Origin: Nitrospira defluvii
GTDB lineage: Bacteria; Nitrospirota; Nitrospiria; Nitrospirales; Nitrospiraceae
Length of the DNA: 64,000 nucleotides
Direction: 5' to 3'
Assembly (NCBI GenBank): GCA_011525625.1
Contig: WYAX01000012.1
Span: forward strand, 496,001-560,000
The notes under the pieces were generated by a model, which saw nothing but the letters and a program-made list of their open reading frames with translations, had not been told where the DNA came from and made no database searches. Numbering within the stretch: position 1 is the stretch's first letter; every line of letters begins with the position of its first letter. Positions 53,096 to 61,278 of the stretch are shown piece by piece. The position numbers and the translations under genes are program-made.

Positions 53096-54500
53096 TCCCG
53101 TAGCTGTGCGATGCGAGTATTTCAACGAGCCACCATTGCAGTTTGCCTCGGATAGGCTGCATTTGTGTCCCAAGCGAGGCATCTCCCTCTTTGGCCCGCG
53201 CTCTTTGGATATGGGCAAGCGGCATCCGGAAACCATTCGGGTTGGTTTTATTGGTACAGGTGAGAGTGTTGAATCAGCGCTAGGTTGGTTGGACTCATGC
53301 TCAGCAGGAGTCGTTGGAGATGAGAAAAACTATCGCTTCCCCGGCTTCAAGTCAGATCGTGGATTTTTTAGCCAGTTAGCATTTGAAAACGAAACCGTGG
53401 AGAAGTTGACCATAAGCGAGTTGGAATCTATAGGAAAGATCCGGTCTAAGAGGGAAAGATTTGAGGCGACAGTGGAGCTGATTGGCGACAAGCTGCGATT
53501 GCTTGCGCAACGAGATCGTCCTCCTGAATACATCGTGCTCGCGTTGCCTGGCAGCTTGGTTAGAGCCAGCGGTAAGGTCGATTATTTCGATAAGCAATAT
53601 GGCCAGGTTCATCGCGATCTTCGACGAGCGACTAAGGCAGTTGCTATGAAGTACCGGCTTCCAACGCAAATTCTGCTTCAAAGAACGACTGAAGCGAGCT
53701 CTCAAAGCAGGAATGTTGATCATCGATCAAAATGTGCGTGGAACTTCTTTACCGCCCTCTACTACAAGTCAGGTGGTATCCCATGGATGCCTTATGGTTT
53801 GAATGATGGAACTTGCTATGTTGGCATCAGTTTTCATCGGGTAACAGGATCGAGGAGTACTTCCTACTTCACGGGGCTTGCCCAGGCATTTGACGAGCAA
53901 GGAAATGGCTTGGTGCTTCGTGGGCAGGATTTCGTCTGGGATGTTAGCAAGCATGGCAATTCGCCACATATGCCCGCTCAAGTGGCTGAAGAGCTGGTGT
54001 CGCTGGCTCTCAAACGCTATCGAGATGAGCTGAAACAGTCGCCGCGTCGGGTTGTCATCCATAAGACATCTGAATACTGGCCTGATGAGCGTGAGGGGCT
54101 ACGAGTCGCGCTAAAAGGGGTCAATCAATTTGATCTGGTGGCTGTTCGTTCTACAGAGGATGTTCGTCTTCTACGCGAGGCTAGATATCCCATTCTACGA
54201 GGAAGTTACATTGCCATGGGCGATATGCATCTGCTCTATACCACGGGATACATCAGTGCACTCCAAGCCTTCCCGCACGGACACGTGCCGGTACCGCTAA
54301 AACTTACCGATCATGTTGGCGATAGCTCAATCAAGGACGTTTTGCGTGAATTGATGGTTTTGACAAAAATGAATTGGAATTCGTCAAACTTTGGTGGGGC
54401 GTTGCCAATCACTCTGCGTTTTGCTGGGCTTGTCGGCGAAATTATGAAAGAAGTGCCGCCAAATGTAGATCCATTGCCACAATTCAAGTACTACATGTAA
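53085..54500 (+). CDS. Short prokaryotic Argonaute (MID-PIWI), catalytically inactive
   Basis: A 471-residue protein of short-pAgo length, without N and PAZ domains. MID-region features include PEYIVLALPGSLVR and the PIWI part has LPTQILLQRTT, then WNFFTALYYKSGGIPWMPYG and YVGISFHRV near residue 245. In active PIWI domains the last block carries the first catalytic Asp (G-x-D); here it is Ser, so the slicer site is lost. RRVVIHKTSEYWPDE is the conserved block near residue 325. The TTG start is chosen because AAGGAG lies 6 bases upstream; it overlaps the partner gene. It should load a small nucleic-acid guide and activate the HNH-APAZ effector. Confidence 0.85.
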   Translation: MRTDPVAVRCEYFNEPPLQFASDRLHLCPKRGISLFGPRSLDMGKRHPETIRVGFIGTGESVESALGWLDSCSAGVVGDEKNYRFPGFKSDRGFFSQLAFENETVEKLTISELESIGKIRSKRERFEATVELIGDKLRLLAQRDRPPEYIVLALPGSLVRASGKVDYFDKQYGQVHRDLRRATKAVAMKYRLPTQILLQRTTEASSQSRNVDHRSKCAWNFFTALYYKSGGIPWMPYGLNDGTCYVGISFHRVTGSRSTSYFTGLAQAFDEQGNGLVLRGQDFVWDVSKHGNSPHMPAQVAEELVSLALKRYRDELKQSPRRVVIHKTSEYWPDEREGLRVALKGVNQFDLVAVRSTEDVRLLREARYPILRGSYIAMGDMHLLYTTGYISALQAFPHGHVPVPLKLTDHVGDSSIKDVLRELMVLTKMNWNSSNFGGALPITLRFAGLVGEIMKEVPPNVDPLPQFKYYM

Positions 54501-54514
54501 CGATCTGATTCCTC

Positions 54515-56590
54515 ATGGACTTTCGCATTGCCGACACCTTTACTGATAGCCTCTCCCGCCTGACCGGCGATGAGCAGAAGGCCGTTAAGACAACAGCCTT
54601 TGATTTACAGCTTAACCCTGCCAATCCTGGTTTTAGCTTCCACAAGCTCGATAAAGCGAAGGACAAAAACTTCTGGTCGGTTCGTGTCAGCAGCGATCTT
54701 CGTCTGATTGTCCACCGCACGTCAGAAAGCTTGCTCCTCTGCTACGTTGACCACCACGACAAAGCCTACGAGTGGGCAGAGCGACGCAGGCTGGAGACCC
54801 ACCCCAAAACTGGCGCGGCTCAGTTCGTCGAGATTCGCGAAAAGGTTCAGGAGATTGTCGTTCCGAAATATGTCGAAACGCCCAAGGTCAAAGTTAAACG
54901 GCAGAAGCTGTTTTCTCAGATTCCTGACGCCGAGTTGCTGGGGTTTGGCGTACCTACCGAGTGGCTTCCGGATGTGCGTCAGGCTACGGAAGACACACTT
55001 TTAATATTGGCCGATCATTTGCCTGGGGAAGCCGCGGAGGCTCTATTAGAGCTGGCCACCGGGGGGAAGCCACGTCTGCCTCAGCCTGTGACCGAGGCGA
55101 CAAATCCGTTTGATCACCCGGACGCCCAGCGCCGATTCCGGGTGATGACAAATGTCGAAGAGTTGGAGCGTGCTCTTGAGTTCCCCTGGGAGAAATGGAC
55201 AGTCTTTCTTCATTCGGAGCAACGGCAGTGGGTGGAACGGGACTACAATGGCCCAACACGAGTGTCCGGTTCAGCGGGGACGGGTAAAACGATTGTGGCG
55301 TTGCATCGCGCCGCGTTTCTTGCTCGTACCAATCCCGATGCGCGGGTATTGCTGGCAACCTTTTCTGACACGCTCTCCCATGCGCTTCATACAAAGTTGC
55401 GACGGTTGATCGGCAGCGAACCACGCCTTGGGGAACGCATCGACGTTCATTCGCTAAATACGCTAGGAATACGACTCCATAAATCTCTGGTAGGTCCGGT
55501 CAAGCTGGCAAACCGAAATGATGTACGAGACATCCTCAAATCGGCCTCTCAATCCGTTGGTGGTCATAAGTTTACGCTTCACTTCCTCATCAGTGAGTGG
55601 GAACAGGTTGTCGATGCCTGGCAGTTGGCAAGCTGGGAGGCTTATCGCAATGTTGCTCGATTAGGTCGCAAGACGAGGTTGTCTGAAGCCCAACGGGCTG
55701 TCTTATGGTCAATCTTTGAGCAGTGTCGTGCCGGGCTCAAGAAGCAAGGGATCACCACAGAAGCCGCAGTGTTTACCAATGTCGCCTCCAAATTAGCGAA
55801 GACAAACAACCGTCCTTTTGACTTTGCTGTGGCGGACGAGGCGCAGGACATTGGGATTCCACAATTGCGGTTCTTTGCTGCATTGGGAGGAAGCCGATCG
55901 AACGCCCTTTTCTTCGCCGGCGACCTTGGCCAGCGGATCTTTCAACAGCCCTTCTCGTGGAAGGCGTTGGGTGTCGATATTCGGGGACGATCGCGCACAC
56001 TCCGAGTCAATTACCGAACATCGCATCAGATTCGAATGCAGGCCGATCGCCTGTTAGGGCCGCAGGTGGCGGATGTTGACGGCAATGTTGATGATCGCCG
56101 GGATACTATTTCGATCTTCAATGGCCCGCCGCCTAAGATCCAGATTCACAACAATGAAAAGGAAGAGAGCAAGACAGTCAGTGCCTGGATATTAGAACAC
56201 ATAAAGGCAGGAGTAGCGCCCCACGAGTTTGGGGTGTTTGTCCGTTCCGAGGCACAGCTACCTCGTGCACGTGCGGCAGTTGAGCAGGCGGGGATTCCAT
56301 TCAAGGTTCTCGATGAGCACGTGGAAACCACCAGCGGGTTCGCTTCGATCAGCACCATGCATTTGTCAAAAGGCTTGGAGTTTCGCGCAGTGACTGTGAT
56401 GGCCTGTGACGATGAAATCATCCCCCTGCAAGAACGAATCGAGACCGTAGGTGATGATGCCGATCTGCAGGAGGTCTATGACACAGAGAGGAATCTGCTC
56501 TACGTTGCGTGCACCCGAGCTCGCGACTATCTGCTTGTGACAAGCGTAGCGCCAGGGTCGGAGTTTCTAAATGATTTGAGGCTAACCTGA
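54515..56590 (+). CDS. RelE-like domain fused to UvrD-type SF1 helicase
   Basis: Residues 1-95 follow the RelE/ParE toxin fold: IADTFTDSLSRLTGDEQKAV, LNPANPGFSFHKLD, NFWSVRVSSDLRLIVHR, LCYVDHHDKAYEWAERR. From residue about 230 on it is an SF1A helicase: GSAGTGKTIVALHRA (motif I) near residue 253, VADEAQDIG (motif II) near residue 440, GDLGQRIFQQPFSWK, LRVNYRTSHQIR, STMHLSKGLEFRAVTVM and LLYVACTRARDYLLV. The gene starts 14 bases after the Argonaute stop on the same strand, so it is probably co-transcribed. It ends at a bidirectional terminator. The family is known as a stand-alone defence-island protein; its function is unknown. Confidence 0.8.
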   Translation: MDFRIADTFTDSLSRLTGDEQKAVKTTAFDLQLNPANPGFSFHKLDKAKDKNFWSVRVSSDLRLIVHRTSESLLLCYVDHHDKAYEWAERRRLETHPKTGAAQFVEIREKVQEIVVPKYVETPKVKVKRQKLFSQIPDAELLGFGVPTEWLPDVRQATEDTLLILADHLPGEAAEALLELATGGKPRLPQPVTEATNPFDHPDAQRRFRVMTNVEELERALEFPWEKWTVFLHSEQRQWVERDYNGPTRVSGSAGTGKTIVALHRAAFLARTNPDARVLLATFSDTLSHALHTKLRRLIGSEPRLGERIDVHSLNTLGIRLHKSLVGPVKLANRNDVRDILKSASQSVGGHKFTLHFLISEWEQVVDAWQLASWEAYRNVARLGRKTRLSEAQRAVLWSIFEQCRAGLKKQGITTEAAVFTNVASKLAKTNNRPFDFAVADEAQDIGIPQLRFFAALGGSRSNALFFAGDLGQRIFQQPFSWKALGVDIRGRSRTLRVNYRTSHQIRMQADRLLGPQVADVDGNVDDRRDTISIFNGPPPKIQIHNNEKEESKTVSAWILEHIKAGVAPHEFGVFVRSEAQLPRARAAVEQAGIPFKVLDEHVETTSGFASISTMHLSKGLEFRAVTVMACDDEIIPLQERIETVGDDADLQEVYDTERNLLYVACTRARDYLLVTSVAPGSEFLNDLRLT

Positions 56591-56727
56591 AAAAGCCTTT
56601 CCTGCGATACTGGCTGGGTAGATAACTGCAATGGTACCTTTTCTTGAAATGTCCGGTGTGACCAAATGTGACGACAACGAATCAACAAATCACACTCTTC
56701 AGTTGACGAGGCCGAAAATGGCCATGG

Positions 56728-56752
56728 AAAGCCCCCTCAGTGTGGCTTTTTT
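56728..56752. terminator. Intrinsic terminator between convergent genes
   Basis: AAAGCC (56728-56733) and GGCTTT (56744-56749) form a stem that can be extended by GGA/TCC, and a run of six T follows on the plus strand. It serves the helicase gene and, read on the other strand with the A-rich side, may also end the SLOG gene. Confidence 0.6.
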
Positions 56753-56775
56753 CCACGCGGACTTCGAGAAAGACA

Positions 56776-57654
56776 CTACCTGTTAGCGGTCGCAAATCGT
56801 CTGCCGAGACCGAGACTGATCAACGCGGCAATTTCGCTGGGCCGGTGTGATGCTGACAGCTTCCTATTTTCTTCCTCGGTGAGTCCATTTTGAAGGCCTG
56901 ACCATTTCTTGCGTTTCTGGATGTCAGCAAGGAGAGCTAGGCCATCAAGTAACCGTTTATCCGGGGGGGCTGCATCTGTCCTCCTGATGAGCCAAGAACC
57001 ATCATCAACACCTAGCGCACGAATGATGTCTGCTGTAACACCACCAAAACCCCCGGCCAAATAAATAGGTTGATTGGATTCCAAGGCCAGTAGAGTTTCT
57101 TCGATAAGTCCTGGTATATAGCCATGAAAGCCTTCCCGTTTGCCTCCAATAAGTATCCGCCCGCTTGTGTGTTTCGACATGAATTGGCGCATGTTCGTAA
57201 GACTCTTTTGGGCCGAATCAGAAGGTGGCTCCGAGACCGGCTCCTCAGAACGATTTAGATACGGATCGATGGGCTCTCCGTTAGGGGCAAGGAAAATGAA
57301 TTTGCCGTGTAACCCCAACGTCTTTTGTTGCTCCCGTAATGTGGCTAGAGATAGATTTCGGTGTTCCTGCCACGCCAGACAAATATGGAGTGGACGGTCT
57401 CGCCGGCTAAACCTATGAAGCTCCTGCATCAGAAAGGCTGTATAACCATCAGGTTTAAGATGGCCCCCATAGGCTAGATGCCCGCCCGAAACTAGAACGC
57501 AGCGTGCAATCTCCCCCAGAGCGAGGCGAAAATGTGTTTCGAGCAGACCCAAGCGGGCTAGGTCAGGGCTATCAGACACGGAAATGCCGAGCCGAACATT
57601 GGCAAGCGCATTTGGTGGAAGCAGGCTTTCTCCTTGCGATTTCTGGTTTCCCAT
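56776..57654 (-). CDS. SLOG-family (TIR-associated, STALD/dSLOG-like) protein
   Basis: A 292-residue Rossmann-like protein of the SLOG superfamily: VRLGISVSDSPDLARLG, then ALGEIARCVLVSGGHLAYGG (the GG-x-x-x-YGG block), a second half with GRILIGGKREGFHGYIPGLI and EETLLALESNQPIYLAGGFG. The last block (AGGFGGVTADIIRALG) is the PGGxGT-like nucleotide-binding turn. SLOG domains bind nucleotide or ADP-ribose-type ligands; in Thoeris, the SLOG part of ThsA senses the TIR-made signal. Here the SLOG stands alone, without SIR2 or membrane effector. It starts directly at the stop of the TIR gene (TAGATG). Confidence 0.7.
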   Translation of the reverse strand: MGNQKSQGESLLPPNALANVRLGISVSDSPDLARLGLLETHFRLALGEIARCVLVSGGHLAYGGHLKPDGYTAFLMQELHRFSRRDRPLHICLAWQEHRNLSLATLREQQKTLGLHGKFIFLAPNGEPIDPYLNRSEEPVSEPPSDSAQKSLTNMRQFMSKHTSGRILIGGKREGFHGYIPGLIEETLLALESNQPIYLAGGFGGVTADIIRALGVDDGSWLIRRTDAAPPDKRLLDGLALLADIQKRKKWSGLQNGLTEEENRKLSASHRPSEIAALISLGLGRRFATANR

Positions 57655-58905
57655 CTAACCTCCCCGCGCCGCTAAGAGTCGTGGGGTCATGATGTCAAGT
57701 TTGGCACCAGGGCGAGCAAGTGATAATACTTCTTCAAGCACAAGCCGTTCGTCCGGGCCTAGCGGCGGGTCGGGATGCAGAACACGTACATCCGAACCTT
57801 CATGTGGCAAAGTTCCATCTCGTTTTGCATTCTCAAACCAATGCACCAGTGTCAAAGGTTCGGGAGCATGATGAGCCCACCACGCGATATGCAGCTCTGG
57901 CCTACCATGCGATAATTCCTTCTGGTGCATCCACAGTGCCCGCTTGAGGCACTCATCTACAAGGAGATTGAGCGCTTGATACACATCTTTCTTACTCCAA
58001 TGGCCATGTTCCCTACGAATGGGGACGCGGGGGACATGATCCATCAAGAATGACCCTCTTTCTTCTCCCTTACCTGGGGCATCCAATATGATGACGGGCA
58101 TGCCATGCCGCTTGGCGATGAGGATCTCGCGTTGACACCATTCACGGCTGGGGTACAGGTCGGTTCGTATTCCTAGTAACGCACTCGTTGAGGCTTTAGC
58201 GCGGAGTTCCTGATCCCAGTCAGTTCCTGGCTGTAGATCGTTTGCATCAAAGAACGATCTCAAGCGCGTCTCCATAATGACTGTTCTTACCAGCGCCACA
58301 AGTGCAGTCGTATCCTCCTCATCGCCCGGAGATGCCCGTTTTGTGTGGCTTATAAAAATGGTTAGCCGCTGATTATCAGGAGAGGAGATCCACTGAGTAA
58401 TCCCTTGGGCCAGATCGCGACATCGCAAAGTCATGTGCGTTTCCCCCTCGACGTGTGCTGCGGAGGCAGCGATACGTTGGTAGGGGTTTAACAACTTCCC
58501 CAGGACTGTGTCATTGGTCGCTTCTTGGTCTATCACATATGGGAATATCCCTATGCGATCAGGCGTCTCGCGTTGTCTGGAGGTAATTCCCTCAATATAG
58601 TCTCGCCAGGTACTCGAGCCGCCCTCAACAGCAGCAGCCATTTCCGTGCCAATGAGTGGGGCAATCGCTGTAAACTTTGCCTGATCCAGTTTGTTGGGAA
58701 GAGGGTTTTGGGTTGTAGGAATGGGGCGAGGTGCATCATCAAGGGAATGCCAACCTTCACTGCGAATAAAGACCTCGACGGCTCCACCAATAAGCCCGGT
58801 GAAGGGAGTGCCGTGGAAATGCTCCACGAATTCTTTGGCGATCGTCAGTCCTGCCACATCCCCGGGATGCCAAATTACGTATAACTCAAGGACTGGCGGC
58901 AGCAT
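57655..58905 (-). CDS. TIR-domain protein with N-terminal TIR-like region
   Basis: A 416-residue protein. The N-terminal 100 residues (LELYVIWHPGDVAGLTIAKE, GLIGGAVEVFIRSEGW) look like a TIR-like domain. A canonical TIR follows at residues about 183-285: RLTIFISHTKRAS, FFDANDLQPGTDWDQEL, SALLGIRTDLYPSREWCQRE (catalytic Glu candidate in CQREI), MPVIILDA. The C-terminus contains VRVLHPDPPLGPDERLVLEE, a block seen in TIR-SLOG partners. AAGGAG precedes the ATG. TIR domains cleave NAD or make ADP-ribose signals. It is co-translated with the SLOG gene and divergent from the Nmad2 operon. Confidence 0.78.
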   Translation of the reverse strand: MLPPVLELYVIWHPGDVAGLTIAKEFVEHFHGTPFTGLIGGAVEVFIRSEGWHSLDDAPRPIPTTQNPLPNKLDQAKFTAIAPLIGTEMAAAVEGGSSTWRDYIEGITSRQRETPDRIGIFPYVIDQEATNDTVLGKLLNPYQRIAASAAHVEGETHMTLRCRDLAQGITQWISSPDNQRLTIFISHTKRASPGDEEDTTALVALVRTVIMETRLRSFFDANDLQPGTDWDQELRAKASTSALLGIRTDLYPSREWCQREILIAKRHGMPVIILDAPGKGEERGSFLMDHVPRVPIRREHGHWSKKDVYQALNLLVDECLKRALWMHQKELSHGRPELHIAWWAHHAPEPLTLVHWFENAKRDGTLPHEGSDVRVLHPDPPLGPDERLVLEEVLSLARPGAKLDIMTPRLLAARGG

Positions 58906-58936
58906 CCAATCTCCTTATCAAAGGGCGAATGATCGA

Positions 58937-58961
58937 ATATTATACCGTTTCGGTATAATAT
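58937..58961. promoter_or_regulatory. Perfect inverted repeat with symmetrical -10 boxes in a divergent promoter
   Basis: ATATTATACCG (58937-58947) and CGGTATAATAT (58951-58961) are a perfect 11-bp inverted repeat around TTT. Each arm contains TATAAT, on the plus strand at 58954-58959 and on the minus strand at 58944-58939. Both -10 boxes point outward, so one repressor dimer could close both promoters. It serves the TIR-SLOG genes to the left and the TIR/Nmad2/MazG/UDG operon to the right. Confidence 0.7.
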
Positions 58962-59012
58962 GGCCACCGGTCGATTTCAGCCGAATAAGAGAAGGATGAC
59001 GAGTGATTGCTG

Positions 59013-59483
59013 ATGAAAACAACAAACGTCTTTATAAGTCATATTCATGAAGATGATGTCGGCCTTGGCAAGCTGAAGGATCTGCTCGGGGGCAATGGCC
59101 TTACGATTAGGGATTACTCAGTCAATTCGGATAATCCGAACAACGCCAAGTCAGAAGGTTACATCAAGTCGCAGATTCTCGCCCCCCGTATACAGCAATC
59201 CAGCACGTTGGTCGTTTATATTACGCCTCACACGAAAGACAGCGACTATGTTAACTGGGAAATAGAATACGCTCACAGTAAGAACAAACGGATCGTTGGT
59301 GTTTGGGCGCATGGAGAAAACGGCTGCGAGGTTCCGGATGCTTTGGATAAATACGCAAATGCTGTAGTGGGCTGGACAGGCAATCGCATAATTGAGGCCA
59401 TAAGCGGGAAGATAGATGGTTGGGAAAACCCCGATGGCACGCAGAGCACGCCCCGTGAGATCAAGCGCTATACGTGTGGCTAG
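59013..59483 (+). CDS. ThsB-like TIR (DUF1863) protein
   Basis: A 156-residue single-domain TIR-like protein: TTNVFISHIHEDDVGLGKLK, LTIRDYSV, IKSQILAPRIQQSSTLVVYI, SDYVNWEIEYAHSKNKRIVG. The W-E-I-E segment supplies the candidate catalytic Glu. This MTH538/DUF1863 layout is that of ThsB in Thoeris, which makes a cyclic ADP-ribose signal on infection. The ATG at 59013 is preferred over an in-frame TTG 6 bases upstream. It is the first gene of the right-hand operon; Nmad2 follows after 11 bases. Confidence 0.8.
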   Translation: MKTTNVFISHIHEDDVGLGKLKDLLGGNGLTIRDYSVNSDNPNNAKSEGYIKSQILAPRIQQSSTLVVYITPHTKDSDYVNWEIEYAHSKNKRIVGVWAHGENGCEVPDALDKYANAVVGWTGNRIIEAISGKIDGWENPDGTQSTPREIKRYTCG

Positions 59484-59494
59484 GGGGAAGCGGT

Positions 59495-60103
59495 TTGAAA
59501 CTATTTTCATACGTGATTGCTCGCGACTACGGTTTTGCCCCTAATCCGTTCTCTGATCGATGCACGCTGGCGACCTGCAAGCCCATGATTCGGAAGACTG
59601 CCAATATAGGCGATTGGGTTGTTGGTACGGGGAGCGCGGAGTGTAAGCGAAAAGGATTTCTTGTGTATGCCATGTGCGTCACCGAGATCATGACATTTAA
59701 TCAGTATTGGGAAAGCCCACGTTTTCAGGAGAAGAAGCCGAATCTCAGAGGAAGCATCAAGCAGGCTTTTGGCGATAATATCTATTGGAGGGATGCCAAA
59801 GGTCGATGGCATCAACAGGATTCTCATCATAGTTATGTAGGGGGTATGCCCAATCCGCATAATATTAAGAACGATACGCAGGTGGACAGAATTCTGGTGA
59901 GCGAGGATTATGCGTATTGGGGTGGTTCTGGGCCTGAAATTCCAGAAAAGTTCAGGAACTGGGGTGGAATCGATATTTGTAGCGGTCGAGGGCACAAAAA
60001 TCAGTTTCCTGATGGTCTCGTCGAGGCATTTATCGCCTGGTTTCGTTCGCTGAGCGCAAGCAGGTACCAAGGTGAGCCTTTCGAATGGTCGAGGACGCCG
60101 TGA
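59495..60103 (+). CDS. Nmad2 (nucleotide modification associated domain 2) protein
   Basis: A 202-residue protein with the Nmad2 signature start KLFSYVIARDYGFAPNPFSD, then CTLATCKPMIRKTANIGDWV and VGTGS, and later WGGSGPEIPEKFRNW and SGRGHKNQFP. TTG is used as start because it places KLFSYV at the N-terminus, as in the family, with AGGGGGAA upstream; the upstream in-frame ATG overlaps the previous gene. Nmad families were defined from loci that make or sense modified nucleobases; the activity of Nmad2 is not established. Its stop overlaps the next gene. Confidence 0.8.
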   Translation: MKLFSYVIARDYGFAPNPFSDRCTLATCKPMIRKTANIGDWVVGTGSAECKRKGFLVYAMCVTEIMTFNQYWESPRFQEKKPNLRGSIKQAFGDNIYWRDAKGRWHQQDSHHSYVGGMPNPHNIKNDTQVDRILVSEDYAYWGGSGPEIPEKFRNWGGIDICSGRGHKNQFPDGLVEAFIAWFRSLSASRYQGEPFEWSRTP

Positions 60104-61275
60104 ACAACAAAGTCTCCTATCAGGACCCACAAGAGACGGAAGCTTCCAGGAACGCAGGTTTGTTACATGACTACAGAAGGAAAATTGAACCTACTGACAA
60201 GCTACCACTGGACGATTTGCGCCCAGTGTTGTTGGGTCTTTTCGGGGAAGTTGGAAGCATCATGGCAACGGCCAAAAAACTACACAGGGAACAACGGGCA
60301 TTTGCCGGCTATCAATACGCTGCGGAGGAGGAGTTCGGAGATGCGTTGTGGTATTTCACGGCATTATGTAAACGCTTGGGGTTTAATGTGGAGGATATTC
60401 TGTCAGGAGCACTGAATCAAAAAGATAAGGGCGGAGTCGCGGCAGCTAACCAAGTTGAAAATAAGACCGTCCCTCAGCTTTTATCACTTGGCGCATTATC
60501 TTCACTGGATGATACCCTAATGATGTTGGGAGAATCGTCTTCCGCGCTGTTTACGATAAACCATATTCGGAATAACGTGGAGGCATTGCTTCTTAGGTTT
60601 GCATCTTATTACGGACAATCCATCCAGTCGGCTCAAGTGTCGTTTGACCAGATTGTTCGTAAGAACATTGAGAAGGCACGGGGACGGTTTCTCGATCAGG
60701 ATCCTTCCTCATTGCCAGTTTTCGATTATTATTGCGCAAAGGAGGAACGGCTTCCCGAGAGTTTTAAGATCGTAATTACCCAGCGCAAAAGTGGGCAAAG
60801 CTATTTGCAATGGAACGATGTTTTCATAGGAGAACCGCTAACTGACAGTATTCTTGATCCAGATGGATATCGTTTTCATGATGTTTTGCATCTTGCACAT
60901 GCTGCAATTCTTCACTGGTCACCCGTTTTTAGGGCTCTGGTAAAACAAAAGCGAAAAAGCTATCCAAAGATTGATGAAGCCCAGGATGGCGGTCGTGCAA
61001 TTGTTGTTGAGGAAGGGCTGACGGCATGGATATTTGCTCATGCTAAGGAAATGAAGTTTTTTGAACAGCAGGATAGTCTCGCCTTTGATCTCTTAAAAGG
61101 GGTTCAGCAATTCGTTCGAGGCTATGAAGTGGAAGCATGTCCCTTGAAGCTGTGGGAGAGCGCCATACTGCGTGGATATGATGTTTTTAGGCAAGTGCGC
61201 GACCACAATGGCGGAATTATAGTCGGTGATCGCAACGCCCGCACTATCTCATATATGCCATTGAACCCCGAGTAA
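60100..61275 (+). CDS. MazG-like nucleotide pyrophosphohydrolase with C-terminal domain
   Basis: A 391-residue protein. The MazG-like metal-binding helices appear as LLGLFGEVGSIMATAKKLHR and AAEEEFGDALWYFTALCKRL, with the E-x-x-x and E-E-x-x-D acidic pattern that holds Mg. The C-terminal half (YRFHDVLHLAHAAILHWSPV, AIVVEEGLTAWIFAHAKEMK) is the extra domain found in phage-defence and phage-borne MazG-like proteins. Known MazG-type enzymes hydrolyse NTPs, dNTPs or (p)ppGpp. GTG in the GTGA overlap with the Nmad2 stop is chosen, with GAGGA in front; an ATG 15 bases earlier is possible. Confidence 0.8.
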   Translation: MNNKVSYQDPQETEASRNAGLLHDYRRKIEPTDKLPLDDLRPVLLGLFGEVGSIMATAKKLHREQRAFAGYQYAAEEEFGDALWYFTALCKRLGFNVEDILSGALNQKDKGGVAAANQVENKTVPQLLSLGALSSLDDTLMMLGESSSALFTINHIRNNVEALLLRFASYYGQSIQSAQVSFDQIVRKNIEKARGRFLDQDPSSLPVFDYYCAKEERLPESFKIVITQRKSGQSYLQWNDVFIGEPLTDSILDPDGYRFHDVLHLAHAAILHWSPVFRALVKQKRKSYPKIDEAQDGGRAIVVEEGLTAWIFAHAKEMKFFEQQDSLAFDLLKGVQQFVRGYEVEACPLKLWESAILRGYDVFRQVRDHNGGIIVGDRNARTISYMPLNPE

Positions 61276-61278
61276 TGT

